Assembly (NCBI GenBank): GCA_030065935.1
Contig: JASJCP010000046.1
Coordinates: 1-40,392, forward strand
Origin: Xenococcaceae cyanobacterium MO_167.B27
Lineage (GTDB): Bacteria; Cyanobacteriota; Cyanobacteriia; Cyanobacteriales; Xenococcaceae
Reading direction: 5' to 3'
DNA length: 40,392 nt
In this document: positions 1 through 6,644 of the stretch, one piece after another
How the letters are laid out: each line of letters opens with the position of its first letter
How positions within the stretch are numbered: the first letter of the stretch is position 1
Translations under genes and position numbers: made by a program
The notes under the pieces: generated by a model
What the model was told of the DNA's origin: nothing
The model's database searches: none
What the model saw: only the letters and a program-made list of their open reading frames with translations

Positions 1-21
1 TCTATAGAACCCATTTGGGTT

Positions 22-570
22 CTACGCGATCGCTAGTCTTTTAAGCATCAGTCTGACAAAACAAAGATTAACCTTAGTGGTGGCATGATCGAGAGTTCTT
101 TCAAAATTTTTGACCAAGCTTTTACATCTTTCCATCCAAGAGTTAGTTCTTTCTATTACCCATCTGGCTTTGACTGGGATAAAGCCTGTTTTCCCCTCTT
201 CTTTCTTTTGAGCTAAGAACTGTTTGGGCGATAACTTAAACCTAATCTTATTCATTATCTGAGGATAAAGTTTTTTCAACTCTTCTGAGAGTTTTTCGGG
301 GTGATATCCGTTATCAAGAAGGATGGTAATTTTGGGAATGTTGACAGGTTTAGATTTGAAGTAATCAATGTTGTCAGACAACATTTCAATTAATCCCTGA
401 TCATCAGATACATTGGCAGGAGTACAGTGACAAAAAAAAGGAAACCCCAAAGTATCTACAGCCTTTGTGCCTCTTAATTCCGGAGCGTGGATTTGTAAAA
501 ACAAAACCCCTTTGACTCTACACTAGCATTACAAGTATTTTTTACTGCTTGTGAGTCAATGATAATTAGA
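22..570 (-). pseudogene. IS5-family transposase, DDE domain, frameshifted
   Basis: This is the catalytic half of the IS5-type transposase. The first acidic residue is seen in LIIIDSQAVKN, encoded around 545, in the -1 frame relative to OrfA. The second is in ILLDNGYHPEKL and the glutamate is in WVIERTNSWMERCKSL, both in a different frame (504-22). Compared with the family's pattern (KGFCFYK, then GIKRH, then LAVDTLGF), there appear to be two single-base gains, one between K and G and one before AVDTLGF. They break the frame and place a stop after KSTLRN. The remainder is open to the usual C-terminus (RLMLKRLAIA). The likely reading is an inactivated transposase, unless the shifts are sequencing errors. 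Confidence 0.75.
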
Positions 571-862
571 GTTGTCCATTTGGCGTTTTTTTTACCTGTT
601 GGCGGACTTGACTATGCAACACATCTCTGATGTCCTCAATTACTCCTTGTGATCGCCACTGTTTGTAATGCCAAAATACTGTTGAATAGGGAGGAAAATC
701 TTTTGGTAAATCACACCAATTACAACCATTCTTGAGTTGATACAAGACCCCATCTAAGATTTCTCTCTTGCTCCACGTTGGGGGTTTGGTTCTTTTCTTT
801 TTGGGTAACAGGGGTTCAATAATTTCCCACTCTTTATCCGTCAAACTGCTTGAATAAGGCAT
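566..862 (-). CDS. IS5-family transposase, N-terminal frame (OrfA)
   Basis: This 98-residue frame starts MPYSSSLTDKEWEIIEPLLP, the usual start of the helix-turn-helix/DUF4096 N-terminal domain of IS5-type transposases, followed by the conserved DGVLYQLKNGCNWCDLP region. The start at 862 is chosen from this family pattern. The same frame is open further upstream only because it runs through the IS end into the iscB remnant. It ends just after AAAAAAAA (about 585-592), where a -1 slip would join it to the DDE domain beginning TTLIIIDSQAVKN. The frame itself looks complete. The downstream partner is damaged, so function is doubtful. Confidence 0.75.
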   Translation of the reverse strand: MPYSSSLTDKEWEIIEPLLPKKKRTKPPTWSKREILDGVLYQLKNGCNWCDLPKDFPPYSTVFWHYKQWRSQGVIEDIRDVLHSQVRQQVKKTPNGQL

Positions 863-907
863 TTTTCTCTGATTATACCTCTTTCTCCAAGAACCCAAAT
901 GGGTTCT

Positions 908-1243
908 ATACCTAGTTTTTCTAGCTCTACGCCCACGTCTAAGGGAACGACGAGATTCTAAACTATCTTTAATTTGTTGACCTCGATGGGTGAGTTCTGC
1001 TGCCCAGATAAGCTTATTTTCTTGCAATAGGGCTATACCAAGTACCTTGCTGCCTGGATCTAATTTAAGTTGACACAGGTGTTTTACCGACCTAGGTTCA
1101 ACCACTTTTTTCAAAATAATAGTAAATGGATATTGTCTAAATACCGCAGCCTTACCTGCTTTGAGCAAGCTACGAGCCATACCTGGAGTACATGGCTCTA
1201 AGGGCTGCTTGTTGGCATCTAGAACAAAAACGTAATTAGACAT
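908..1243 (-). pseudogene. iscB-like RNA-guided nuclease, 5' fragment (PLMP, RuvC-I, bridge helix)
   Basis: About 111 codons of an IscB-family protein survive. IscB proteins are RNA-guided nucleases carried by IS200/IS605-type elements and are the ancestors of Cas9. The start MSNYVFVLDANKQPLEPC is the family's N-terminal PLMP region and places the ATG at 1243. RuvC-I follows in LKLDPGSKVLGIAL with the catalytic aspartate at residue 62, and then the arginine-rich bridge helix RRSLRRGRRARKTR. The gene is cut at residue 111-113 by the IS5-type element. The rest (RuvC-II, HNH, RuvC-III) would lie left of the window or be lost. The open frame runs on into IS OrfA, so a chimera could be translated but would lack nuclease centres. 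Confidence 0.8.
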
Positions 1244-1450
1244 GGTTTTGTCTCTTCTACGGTTAGGTGTAAGGTTTGCCTCGCCTAGATATCGGTCGGT
1301 ACTATCCTCAATGCACTGTTTTAACCTCTTACAACTGTTTAACATTTTGGTTCTAGAGCTTGAAGCTGGCACGCACTTCAAGGTAGGTCTTTAACTCTTA
1401 TCGATATCACCCCCATATTTAGAGGTAGCTGGTCAGATACTAAATCTTCA
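1244..1450 (-). ncRNA. Candidate omega-RNA leader of the iscB element
   Basis: In IscB loci the guide (omega) RNA is encoded directly upstream of, and partly into, the iscB reading frame. This stretch of about 200 bases sits exactly there, has no coding pattern of its own, and contains short self-complementary segments such as GCCAGCTTCAAGCTCT. In established IscB biology the guide is the sequence flanking the left end of the element. Placement is the main evidence. I have not folded it, and the boundaries are approximate. Confidence 0.4.
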
Positions 1451-1481
1451 AGCCCCTTCCTTCAGGAATGGGGTTGCTTCA
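1446..1481 (-). repeat. Left-end hairpin of the iscB transposon
   Basis: Bases around 1451-1474 form a strong hairpin with arms CCCCTTCC and GGAATGGGG around a TTCA loop, flanked by GAAGC/CTTCA. Subterminal hairpins of this kind are recognised by TnpA at ends of IS200/IS605-type elements. It lies between the omega-RNA-like leader and the point where a host reading frame resumes, which supports an element boundary near 1480. Confidence 0.5.
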
Positions 1482-1609
1482 TCACCGAGGTTTCTGACGC
1501 TATTCTTAACGCTTCACCTCATAGCAAATCTGTTTATGAGAGCTTAGCTTTTATTCCCAAGAACGAAATGATTTTAGAACTTGTGTCAGAAAATTTGTCA
1601 GGGTTGTAG
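1481..1609 (+). pseudogene. 3' remnant of a host gene cut by the iscB element
   Basis: An open frame begins at the presumed element boundary (ITEVSDAILNASPHSK) and runs 42 codons to a TAG at 1607-1609, ending ENLSGL. It has no start codon and enters directly from the transposon hairpin. Its residue use looks like a genuine protein C-terminus (alternating polar/hydrophobic, LAFIPKNEMILELV). I do not recognise the family. The N-terminal part should lie on the far side of the nested insertion, left of the window, unless it was deleted. Confidence 0.45.
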
Positions 1610-1711
1610 GGCGAGGCACACCCCACCCTACTTTTTGCTAATGGCAGATGAGAAGTTTTTATTTAATAAAATATCCTGCTATCTCACCATCCTTCATTAC
1701 TCATCCCTTAG

Positions 1712-2878
1712 TTAATATTCGGGGACATTAGAATCAATTTCTTGACTCCAAGCTCTAATTCCACCTTTGACGTTTATCCCTTCAATTCCAGCATCTTTGA
1801 GAATAGCTAAAGCTTTAGCAGAACGCCCACCCATTTTACAATGAGCAATCAGACGATGACCGTTAACCAATTCTTTGACTTTGTCGATACTAGAACCGTT
1901 TTCAATATCTGGTAGAGGTACTAATACAGAACCAGGAATTTTAGCAATTTGATACTCGTTGGGGTTACGAACATCTAGTAACACAAAATCATCTGCATTA
2001 CTCTCAAGAAGTTGTTTCAATTCCTGTACTGTCATCTCTGGAACAGTAGTTTTTTCCGCTTCGGCTTTAGCTTGGGGAATACCGCAGAATTGTTGGTAAT
2101 CAATTAATTTCTCAATCACGGGACGTTCTGGGTTGGGACGTAATTTAAGTTCCCTAAAGGTCATGTCCCAAGCATTATATAGTAGAAGTCTGCCACTAAG
2201 GGTGTTTTCTGCACCGAGTATGATCTTAATGGTTTCTGTAGCTTGAATTGTGCCGATAATACCAGGAAGTACCCCTAATACTCCTCCTTCTGCACAAGAA
2301 GGTACCATTCCTGGTGGTGGGGGTTCAGGATAAAGGTCGCGATAATTGGGACCATCTTGGTAGTTAAAGACTGTAGCTTGTCCTTCAAAGCGGAAAATCG
2401 AACCATAAACATTAGGCTTGTTTAAGAGGACACAAGCGTCATTAGTGAGATAGCGAGTAGGAAAGTTGTCTGTCCCATCTACTACTATGTCATAAGGTTC
2501 GAGGATATCAAGGGCGTTGGCGGAGGTAAGGGCTGTTTCGTATAGATCAACCTGACAGTTGGGATTAATTTGTAAGATGCGCTCTTTTGCTGATTCAATT
2601 TTGGGTTTACCGACCCAAGCTGTACCATGAATAATCTGTCGCTGTAAATTAGATTTATCCACAATATCAAAATCAACAATCCCAATTCTGCCAATTCCTG
2701 CTGCTGCTAGATACAACAATAAGGGTGAACCTAGTCCACCAGTTCCGATACACAGAACACTAGCAGCTTTGAGGCGTTTCTGTCCTTCCAGTCCTACCTC
2801 TGGCAATATAATGTGACGGGAGTAAGTTTGATACTCCTCTTTGTTCAATTGGATTTCATCCAAGTTGGGATTTAGCAT
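1712..2878 (-). CDS. moeB: Molybdopterin-synthase adenylyltransferase MoeB with rhodanese domain
   Basis: This E1-like enzyme adenylates the C-terminal glycine of a small sulfur-carrier protein (MoaD, and in some organisms ThiS) so that sulfur can be transferred to it. The 388-residue protein has the ThiF/MoeB fold with nucleotide motif GTGGLGS (residues 45-51), the Arg-containing NLQRQ (77-81), DGTDNFPTRY (about 134-143) and a conserved cysteine in PSCAEGG (C195). A rhodanese domain (about 280-388) follows, with active-site cysteine C347 in HCKMGGRS. The two-domain layout is usual in cyanobacteria and lets the C-terminal domain supply persulfide sulfur. It stands alone. thiS lies about 14 kb away, so a shared role in thiamine sulfur transfer is possible but not shown. 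Confidence 0.9.
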   Translation of the reverse strand: MLNPNLDEIQLNKEEYQTYSRHIILPEVGLEGQKRLKAASVLCIGTGGLGSPLLLYLAAAGIGRIGIVDFDIVDKSNLQRQIIHGTAWVGKPKIESAKERILQINPNCQVDLYETALTSANALDILEPYDIVVDGTDNFPTRYLTNDACVLLNKPNVYGSIFRFEGQATVFNYQDGPNYRDLYPEPPPPGMVPSCAEGGVLGVLPGIIGTIQATETIKIILGAENTLSGRLLLYNAWDMTFRELKLRPNPERPVIEKLIDYQQFCGIPQAKAEAEKTTVPEMTVQELKQLLESNADDFVLLDVRNPNEYQIAKIPGSVLVPLPDIENGSSIDKVKELVNGHRLIAHCKMGGRSAKALAILKDAGIEGINVKGGIRAWSQEIDSNVPEY

Positions 2879-3013
2879 GGTTATTTACAACCGATATAAT
2901 TTTGCTAAAAATGCAGTCTTTGAGACTGGGTATATCTACTATTAAGAAAATGACTACTAGAAGTCAACAGGGAATTCTAAATTTTATAGGTTTTTAGGCA
3001 ATAGATTACCTTT

Positions 3014-3312
3014 GTGAACTACCCAACACCAACTTTCGGTATGGTGTGGGCTTCCTGTTTCTGACAAATGCTTTCCACAAGCAAGCTTATGGCAAGTCTT
3101 CTATTGCCTCCAGAGGTTTGGCTATCTATCGATGCCCTGTACTCTTGCAACGGTCTAGCCGTTACCCAGGCAGACTCCCGCGTCCCACAGGAGTATTGAA
3201 TTGATTTTGCCTTATCCGCCATGCTTATTGGACTTAGTACCAAGTGAAGCAGTGGGCTTCAAATTCCCCGATCTCTGGAGTGTCTTTAAACCGTTGTCTT
3301 TCAGTCGGGCGG
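3014..3312 (-). ncRNA. IS200/IS605-derived RNA-like element, copy 1 (TnpB reRNA-like)
   Basis: A non-coding element is read on the minus strand. It begins just after TTGAC (3317-3313) and ends GGGTAGTTCAC at 3014. It contains GTAACGG-CTAGA-CCGTTGC (3165-3147) enclosed by CCTG and CAGG, and a terminal hairpin with arms CCCACACCA and TGGTGTTGGG. The same framework (TCTGCCTGGGTA, loop CTAGA, GAGTACAGGG, GCTTGCTTGT, AAACAGGAAGC, GGGTAGTTCAC) recurs at 18430-18656 with compensatory stem changes. A frame through the end reads KQEAHTIPKVGVG, like C-termini of cyanobacterial TnpB proteins, whose guide RNAs overlap the gene's 3' end. No nuclease gene is present. The short open frame here is therefore not annotated as a gene. 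Confidence 0.6.
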
Positions 3313-3403
3313 GTCAACAACCAAAATTATTATACAATGGGTGAAACCCTTGCTATATGAAGATTTCAATTCGCTCATTCTAAAGTTATAACCGATAAAT
3401 CCT

Positions 3404-3483
3404 GCGTTGGCTTTCTCACCGAAGGTGCGCGGAGCGACCCCGACGTTCGTGCTATCGCACAGAACGCGGGGCTTCCCGCCAAC
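3404..3483. repeat. Palindromic repeat with GTTGGC/GCCAAC ends
   Basis: An 80-base block starts GTTGGC (3404-3409) and ends GCCAAC (3478-3483). Inside is a long hairpin at 3438-3471 with stacked arms CCCCG/CGGGG, CGTTC/GAACG and GTGC/GCAC around TATC. It is GC-rich in an AT-rich region, which fits a mobile palindrome. It lies just upstream of the next gene and its sequence extends that gene's open frame artificially. Confidence 0.6.
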
Positions 3484-3511
3484 AAAGCTAAATTTTCAAT
3501 TATATAGAAAT

Positions 3512-3979
3512 ATGGCATTACCCAGAGTTAGAGTTGCTAAAGATAAAGCAGATTTGGTGCAAAAATTGTTGGATACGAAAGGAACTACAGGAAATTTTCA
3601 GACTTATGCAGATATTGTGATTTTTGCTGCTAGTTTCGGCGTTAAACATCAAAAAAGAGTCCCTCTTAAGGAAATATCCCAAAGTGAACCAGCACCAATC
3701 AGTTTAGAAGTCTTTATATCTCGCGGTTATGACTGGGTAATTAAGTTAATTGCGATCGCACATACTCAAGATATTAATATTCTCTCAGCTTATGATGCTG
3801 ATGCAGAAGCCCAAAGGGTCAAAATTTTGGAAGAATATGCTAATGGAGGCTTGGAACAACTACGAGAAGAGTTACGGGGTGCAGTGGATTATACAGAGAG
3901 ACTGTTATTAATTCTTAACAGTGAAAGATTTGCAGAAGAGAAAACAAATGAGGAGTTTGATCTGAGTCGGTTTTTGTAA
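3512..3979 (+). CDS. DNA phosphorothioation-associated protein 4 (Dnd-associated), orphan
   Basis: This 155-residue protein resembles the family annotated as dnd system-associated protein 4: an RVRVAKDKADLVQKLL start, TYADIVIFAASFGVKHQKRVPL, EVFISRGYDWVIKLIAIAHT, and an end with EEYANGGLEQLREEL and VDYTERLLLIL. The family accompanies DNA phosphorothioate modification or restriction genes, but its biochemical role is not established to my knowledge. The ATG at 3512 is chosen because family members start at MAL-like sequence and the 35 upstream in-frame codons translate the palindromic repeat. No dndABCDE or dptFGH gene is in the window, so this copy is an orphan or an island remnant. The family assignment rests on recall of sequence pattern. 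Confidence 0.6.
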   Translation: MALPRVRVAKDKADLVQKLLDTKGTTGNFQTYADIVIFAASFGVKHQKRVPLKEISQSEPAPISLEVFISRGYDWVIKLIAIAHTQDINILSAYDADAEAQRVKILEEYANGGLEQLREELRGAVDYTERLLLILNSERFAEEKTNEEFDLSRFL

Positions 3980-4012
3980 TATAACGTGAGTTCGATGGAT
4001 TATCTCCTAAAA

Positions 4013-5557
4013 TCAAGATAGTTTTGTTAACAATCCCAAAAACTTCTTACTGGTAGGGGTTAGCAATGTACGTCTGTAAGCATCTGCAGCTTTTTTAATG
4101 GCTTCTGCTTGAGTAGGATAGGGATGAATTACACTAGACATTTTACTCAGTCCAATTTTATGGACAATGGCGGTTGTCACTTCACTAATCATTTCTCCTG
4201 CGTGACGAGCCACAATAGTTGCGCCTAAAATTTCATCTGAACCTTTTTTATGAAGAATTTTTAAGAAGCCTTCTGTTTCTCCATCGGCAAGAGCGCGATC
4301 GACATCATCGAAGTCAATTTTGATAATATTACAATTAATGCCTTTGGCTTGGGCTTGGGCTTCATACATTCCCACATGAGCAATTTCGGGGTCAGTATAT
4401 GTTACCCAAGGCATTACCAAATCACTAAGTTTATATTTTCCGAAGCCAAAAGGGGAAAATAGAGTATTTTTTAGCACAATTCGGGCTGCTGCGTCTGCTG
4501 CATGGGTAAACTTCCAATTCATGCAGATATCTCCTGCTCCGTAGATTTTGGGGTTGCTAGTTTGCAGGTTGTCGTTAACAATTACTCCTTTTCTGGGGTC
4601 ATATTCTACTCCCACAGTTTCTAAGTTTAAACTTTCTACATTGGGTTGTCTGCCAGCACCAGCCAAGATTTCATCTACCACTATTGAATCTCTGCCACCA
4701 TTACATTGAAAGTGAATAATTTTTCCTTCAGGAGTTTTTTCTATTCCTTCCATTTGACAGCCTAAAACCAAGCGAATACCATCTTTAATCAGAGCTTGTT
4801 GGACTATTTCGGCTGCTTCTGCATCTTCCTTATTTAAGACGTGATTTCCTCGATGGAATAGAGTTACTTGACTACCTAAACGCTGGAAAGCCTGAGCTAA
4901 TTCACATCCAATAGGACCCCCACCAATAACTGCTAATCTGGGAGGAAGTTCTGTAAGAGAAAAAACAGTTTCGTTGGTTAAATATCCTGCTGCTTCTAAG
5001 CCTTCTATTTTAGGTTTTACTGCTCTGGCTCCTGTAGCAATTACAGCTTTTTTAAAGCGTAGGGTTTGCCCTTCTACAGTCAGAGTATTGTTGCTAGTAA
5101 AACTTCCTTCTCCAAAGAATACATCTACCCCAACTTTTTTGGCACTAATAGCAGAGTCTACTGGACTAATTTTAGTTCTGACTTTCCGCATCCTTGCCAT
5201 TACTGTCGGGAAATCAATTTCAGTATTTCCAGAACAAGTTACCCCAAAAGCCTTAGCATCTCTAATATCTGCTACTGCACGCCCTGAACGAATCATACAC
5301 TTAGAAGGGACACAACCGACATTGAGACAGTCTCCCCCCATCAGATGCTTTTCCACTAGAGCAACTTTTAAGCCTAAACCTAATCCTCCTGCGCCTTTTG
5401 CTGTAACTAATCCTGCTGTACCTGCGCCTATTACCACTAAGTCATAGATGTCTGCTGGTGTAGGATTTACCCAATCTGAAGGATGAACGTTATCTAGTAA
5501 TTTTTGGTTGTATTCGTCTAAAGGAGAAATAGTTGTAGCGTGAGGTTGAATATTCAT
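4013..5557 (-). CDS. Mercuric-reductase-like FAD-dependent disulfide oxidoreductase
   Basis: This is a flavoprotein of the pyridine nucleotide-disulfide reductase class I family, 514 residues. It has the FAD-binding GAGTAG (44-49), a redox-active pair C77/C82 in GGDCLNVGCVPSKC, an NAD(P)H-binding GGGPIGCELA (about 213-222), the second FAD motif GAGDI, and the C-terminal dimerisation domain with catalytic HPYPTQAE (H478, E485). It lacks the N-terminal heavy-metal domain and the C-terminal Cys-Cys pair that true MerA uses to receive Hg2+, so mercury reduction is unlikely, although databases often call such proteins mercuric reductase. It is encoded 49 bases downstream of a TVP38-family membrane protein on the same strand, probably in one transcript. 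The physiological substrate is unknown. Confidence 0.85.
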   Translation of the reverse strand: MNIQPHATTISPLDEYNQKLLDNVHPSDWVNPTPADIYDLVVIGAGTAGLVTAKGAGGLGLGLKVALVEKHLMGGDCLNVGCVPSKCMIRSGRAVADIRDAKAFGVTCSGNTEIDFPTVMARMRKVRTKISPVDSAISAKKVGVDVFFGEGSFTSNNTLTVEGQTLRFKKAVIATGARAVKPKIEGLEAAGYLTNETVFSLTELPPRLAVIGGGPIGCELAQAFQRLGSQVTLFHRGNHVLNKEDAEAAEIVQQALIKDGIRLVLGCQMEGIEKTPEGKIIHFQCNGGRDSIVVDEILAGAGRQPNVESLNLETVGVEYDPRKGVIVNDNLQTSNPKIYGAGDICMNWKFTHAADAAARIVLKNTLFSPFGFGKYKLSDLVMPWVTYTDPEIAHVGMYEAQAQAKGINCNIIKIDFDDVDRALADGETEGFLKILHKKGSDEILGATIVARHAGEMISEVTTAIVHKIGLSKMSSVIHPYPTQAEAIKKAADAYRRTLLTPTSKKFLGLLTKLS

Positions 5558-5606
5558 TATTTTTATTGGATATTGATTTTGTTGTGTGGGCGCAAGCCTT
5601 GCACCC

Positions 5607-6335
5607 CTACTGGTTTACTGCTATTGATTCGTCTAAGGCTTTACGAGCAACTTTGGTAACATATAAGGTAACGGCGACAGTAGCGATAAACCCAATGATG
5701 CGAATAGCCCAAGTAATTGTAGGGTTTGTGGGTTGATCCGCGCCCCCAATAGTAGCGATATTTCCTGCTAGAGAGCCAAGATAGACATACATTATTGTGC
5801 CTGGAATCATCCCTACTGAACCTATGACATAATCTTTTAAAGAAACTCCTGTTATACCTAAACCATAATTGAGCAAATTAAAGGGAAATACAGGAGATAA
5901 GCGAGTTAACAAGACAATTTTTAAGCCTTCTCTTCCTATAGCATTATCTATAGCTGCAAAATTTTCATTACCAGAAATTTTCTGAGATATCCAACCTCTG
6001 GCTAAATAACGCCCTACTAAAAAAGCGAGAGTTGCACCGATGGTTGCACCAATAAAAACATAAATTGAACCAAGAACCACTCCAAAGACAACTCCTGCAC
6101 CTAGAGTCAAAACCGATCCTGGTAAAAATGCTACTGTAGCTACTATATAGATTATCATAAACGCGATCGCGCCAATAGCACCAAGACCATCAATCCACTC
6201 TAAGGCATTACGTAATATTTCTTGGGGATTAAAACCACCACTACTAATTGCTTCTTGTGCTTGAACTGGCGCAGCAGCTAACATTACTCCTATAAGTACT
6301 AATACCCCTAATTTCAGGCTTTTAGAAACTTTCAT
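5607..6335 (-). CDS. TVP38/TMEM64 (DedA/VTT superfamily) membrane protein
   Basis: This 242-residue integral membrane protein starts with a signal-peptide-like segment ending VQAQE (about 25-28). Several hydrophobic segments follow, with the family's landmarks FLPGSVLTLGAG (70-81) and RLSPVFPFNLLNYGLG (145-160), the re-entrant VTT region. Related VTT-domain proteins act in lipid scrambling or flipping; the role of bacterial TVP38 proteins is uncertain. It precedes the mercuric-reductase-like gene by 49 bases in the same orientation. These two families are, from memory, often adjacent or fused in cyanobacteria and other bacteria, suggesting a joint membrane redox or transport function. That link is inference. 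Confidence 0.85.
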   Translation of the reverse strand: MKVSKSLKLGVLVLIGVMLAAAPVQAQEAISSGGFNPQEILRNALEWIDGLGAIGAIAFMIIYIVATVAFLPGSVLTLGAGVVFGVVLGSIYVFIGATIGATLAFLVGRYLARGWISQKISGNENFAAIDNAIGREGLKIVLLTRLSPVFPFNLLNYGLGITGVSLKDYVIGSVGMIPGTIMYVYLGSLAGNIATIGGADQPTNPTITWAIRIIGFIATVAVTLYVTKVARKALDESIAVNQ

Positions 6336-6644
6336 AACTTTAAGTTAAATATTTCACTACAATGTTACTTACAGAATCTAGGTTCTCAATCTTAGCTGAA
6401 AACAAGCTTAAAATTTGACTCAATAAAGCTTAAATTCCAGAAATGCGAGAGCATCTTGAATTATTTAACATTTAATATTAAGTAGTTAGGAATGGGGAAT
6501 TAGAGAATTAGGGAATTAGGGAATTAGGGAATGGGGATTGGGGATTGATTATTACTGATGACTGATAACTGATAACTGATGACTGATGACTGGCTTTGGG
6601 TTGCACTTCGTTTAATTCAACCTACAAAACTTAAAAATAATCTA
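6336..6644. repeat. Gene-free spacer with short tandem repeats
   Basis: No gene is seen in these 309 bases. Bases 6488-6547 are tandem copies of GGGAATTA-like units grading into GGGGATT. Bases 6552-6592 are seven-base units of the ACTGATA/ACTGATG type. Such STRR arrays are frequent in cyanobacterial spacers. A possible promoter for the TVP38 gene would lie at 6336-6480, but I see no distinct motif. Confidence 0.7.

Larger units (their letters stand above)
1..910 (-). mobile_element. IS5-type insertion sequence, degraded, inserted in iscB
   Basis: An insertion sequence of about 0.9 kb is bounded by inverted repeats. The left end (from about base 3) reads TATAGAACCCATTTGGGTTC, and the reverse complement of bases 889-910 begins with the same 20 bases. 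Each end is itself a near-palindrome. Inside, on the minus strand, lie an N-terminal transposase frame (862-566) and a DDE frame (from about 570 to 22), linked by a run of eight A, as in IS5-family elements that make the full transposase by -1 frameshifting. The DDE part has a further shift near 460-490, so the copy is probably inactive. The target duplication cannot be checked because the window starts at the element edge. Confidence 0.8.

Noticed and set aside
3019-3243. A 74-codon minus-strand open frame between moeB and the dnd-associated gene
   Set aside because: It lies wholly within the structured element, and its equivalent in copy 2 is not an open frame of the same length. Conserved pairing explains the sequence better than a protein does.
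5066-5287. Plus-strand open frames inside the reductase gene
   Set aside because: They are antisense shadows of a strongly conserved flavoprotein frame.
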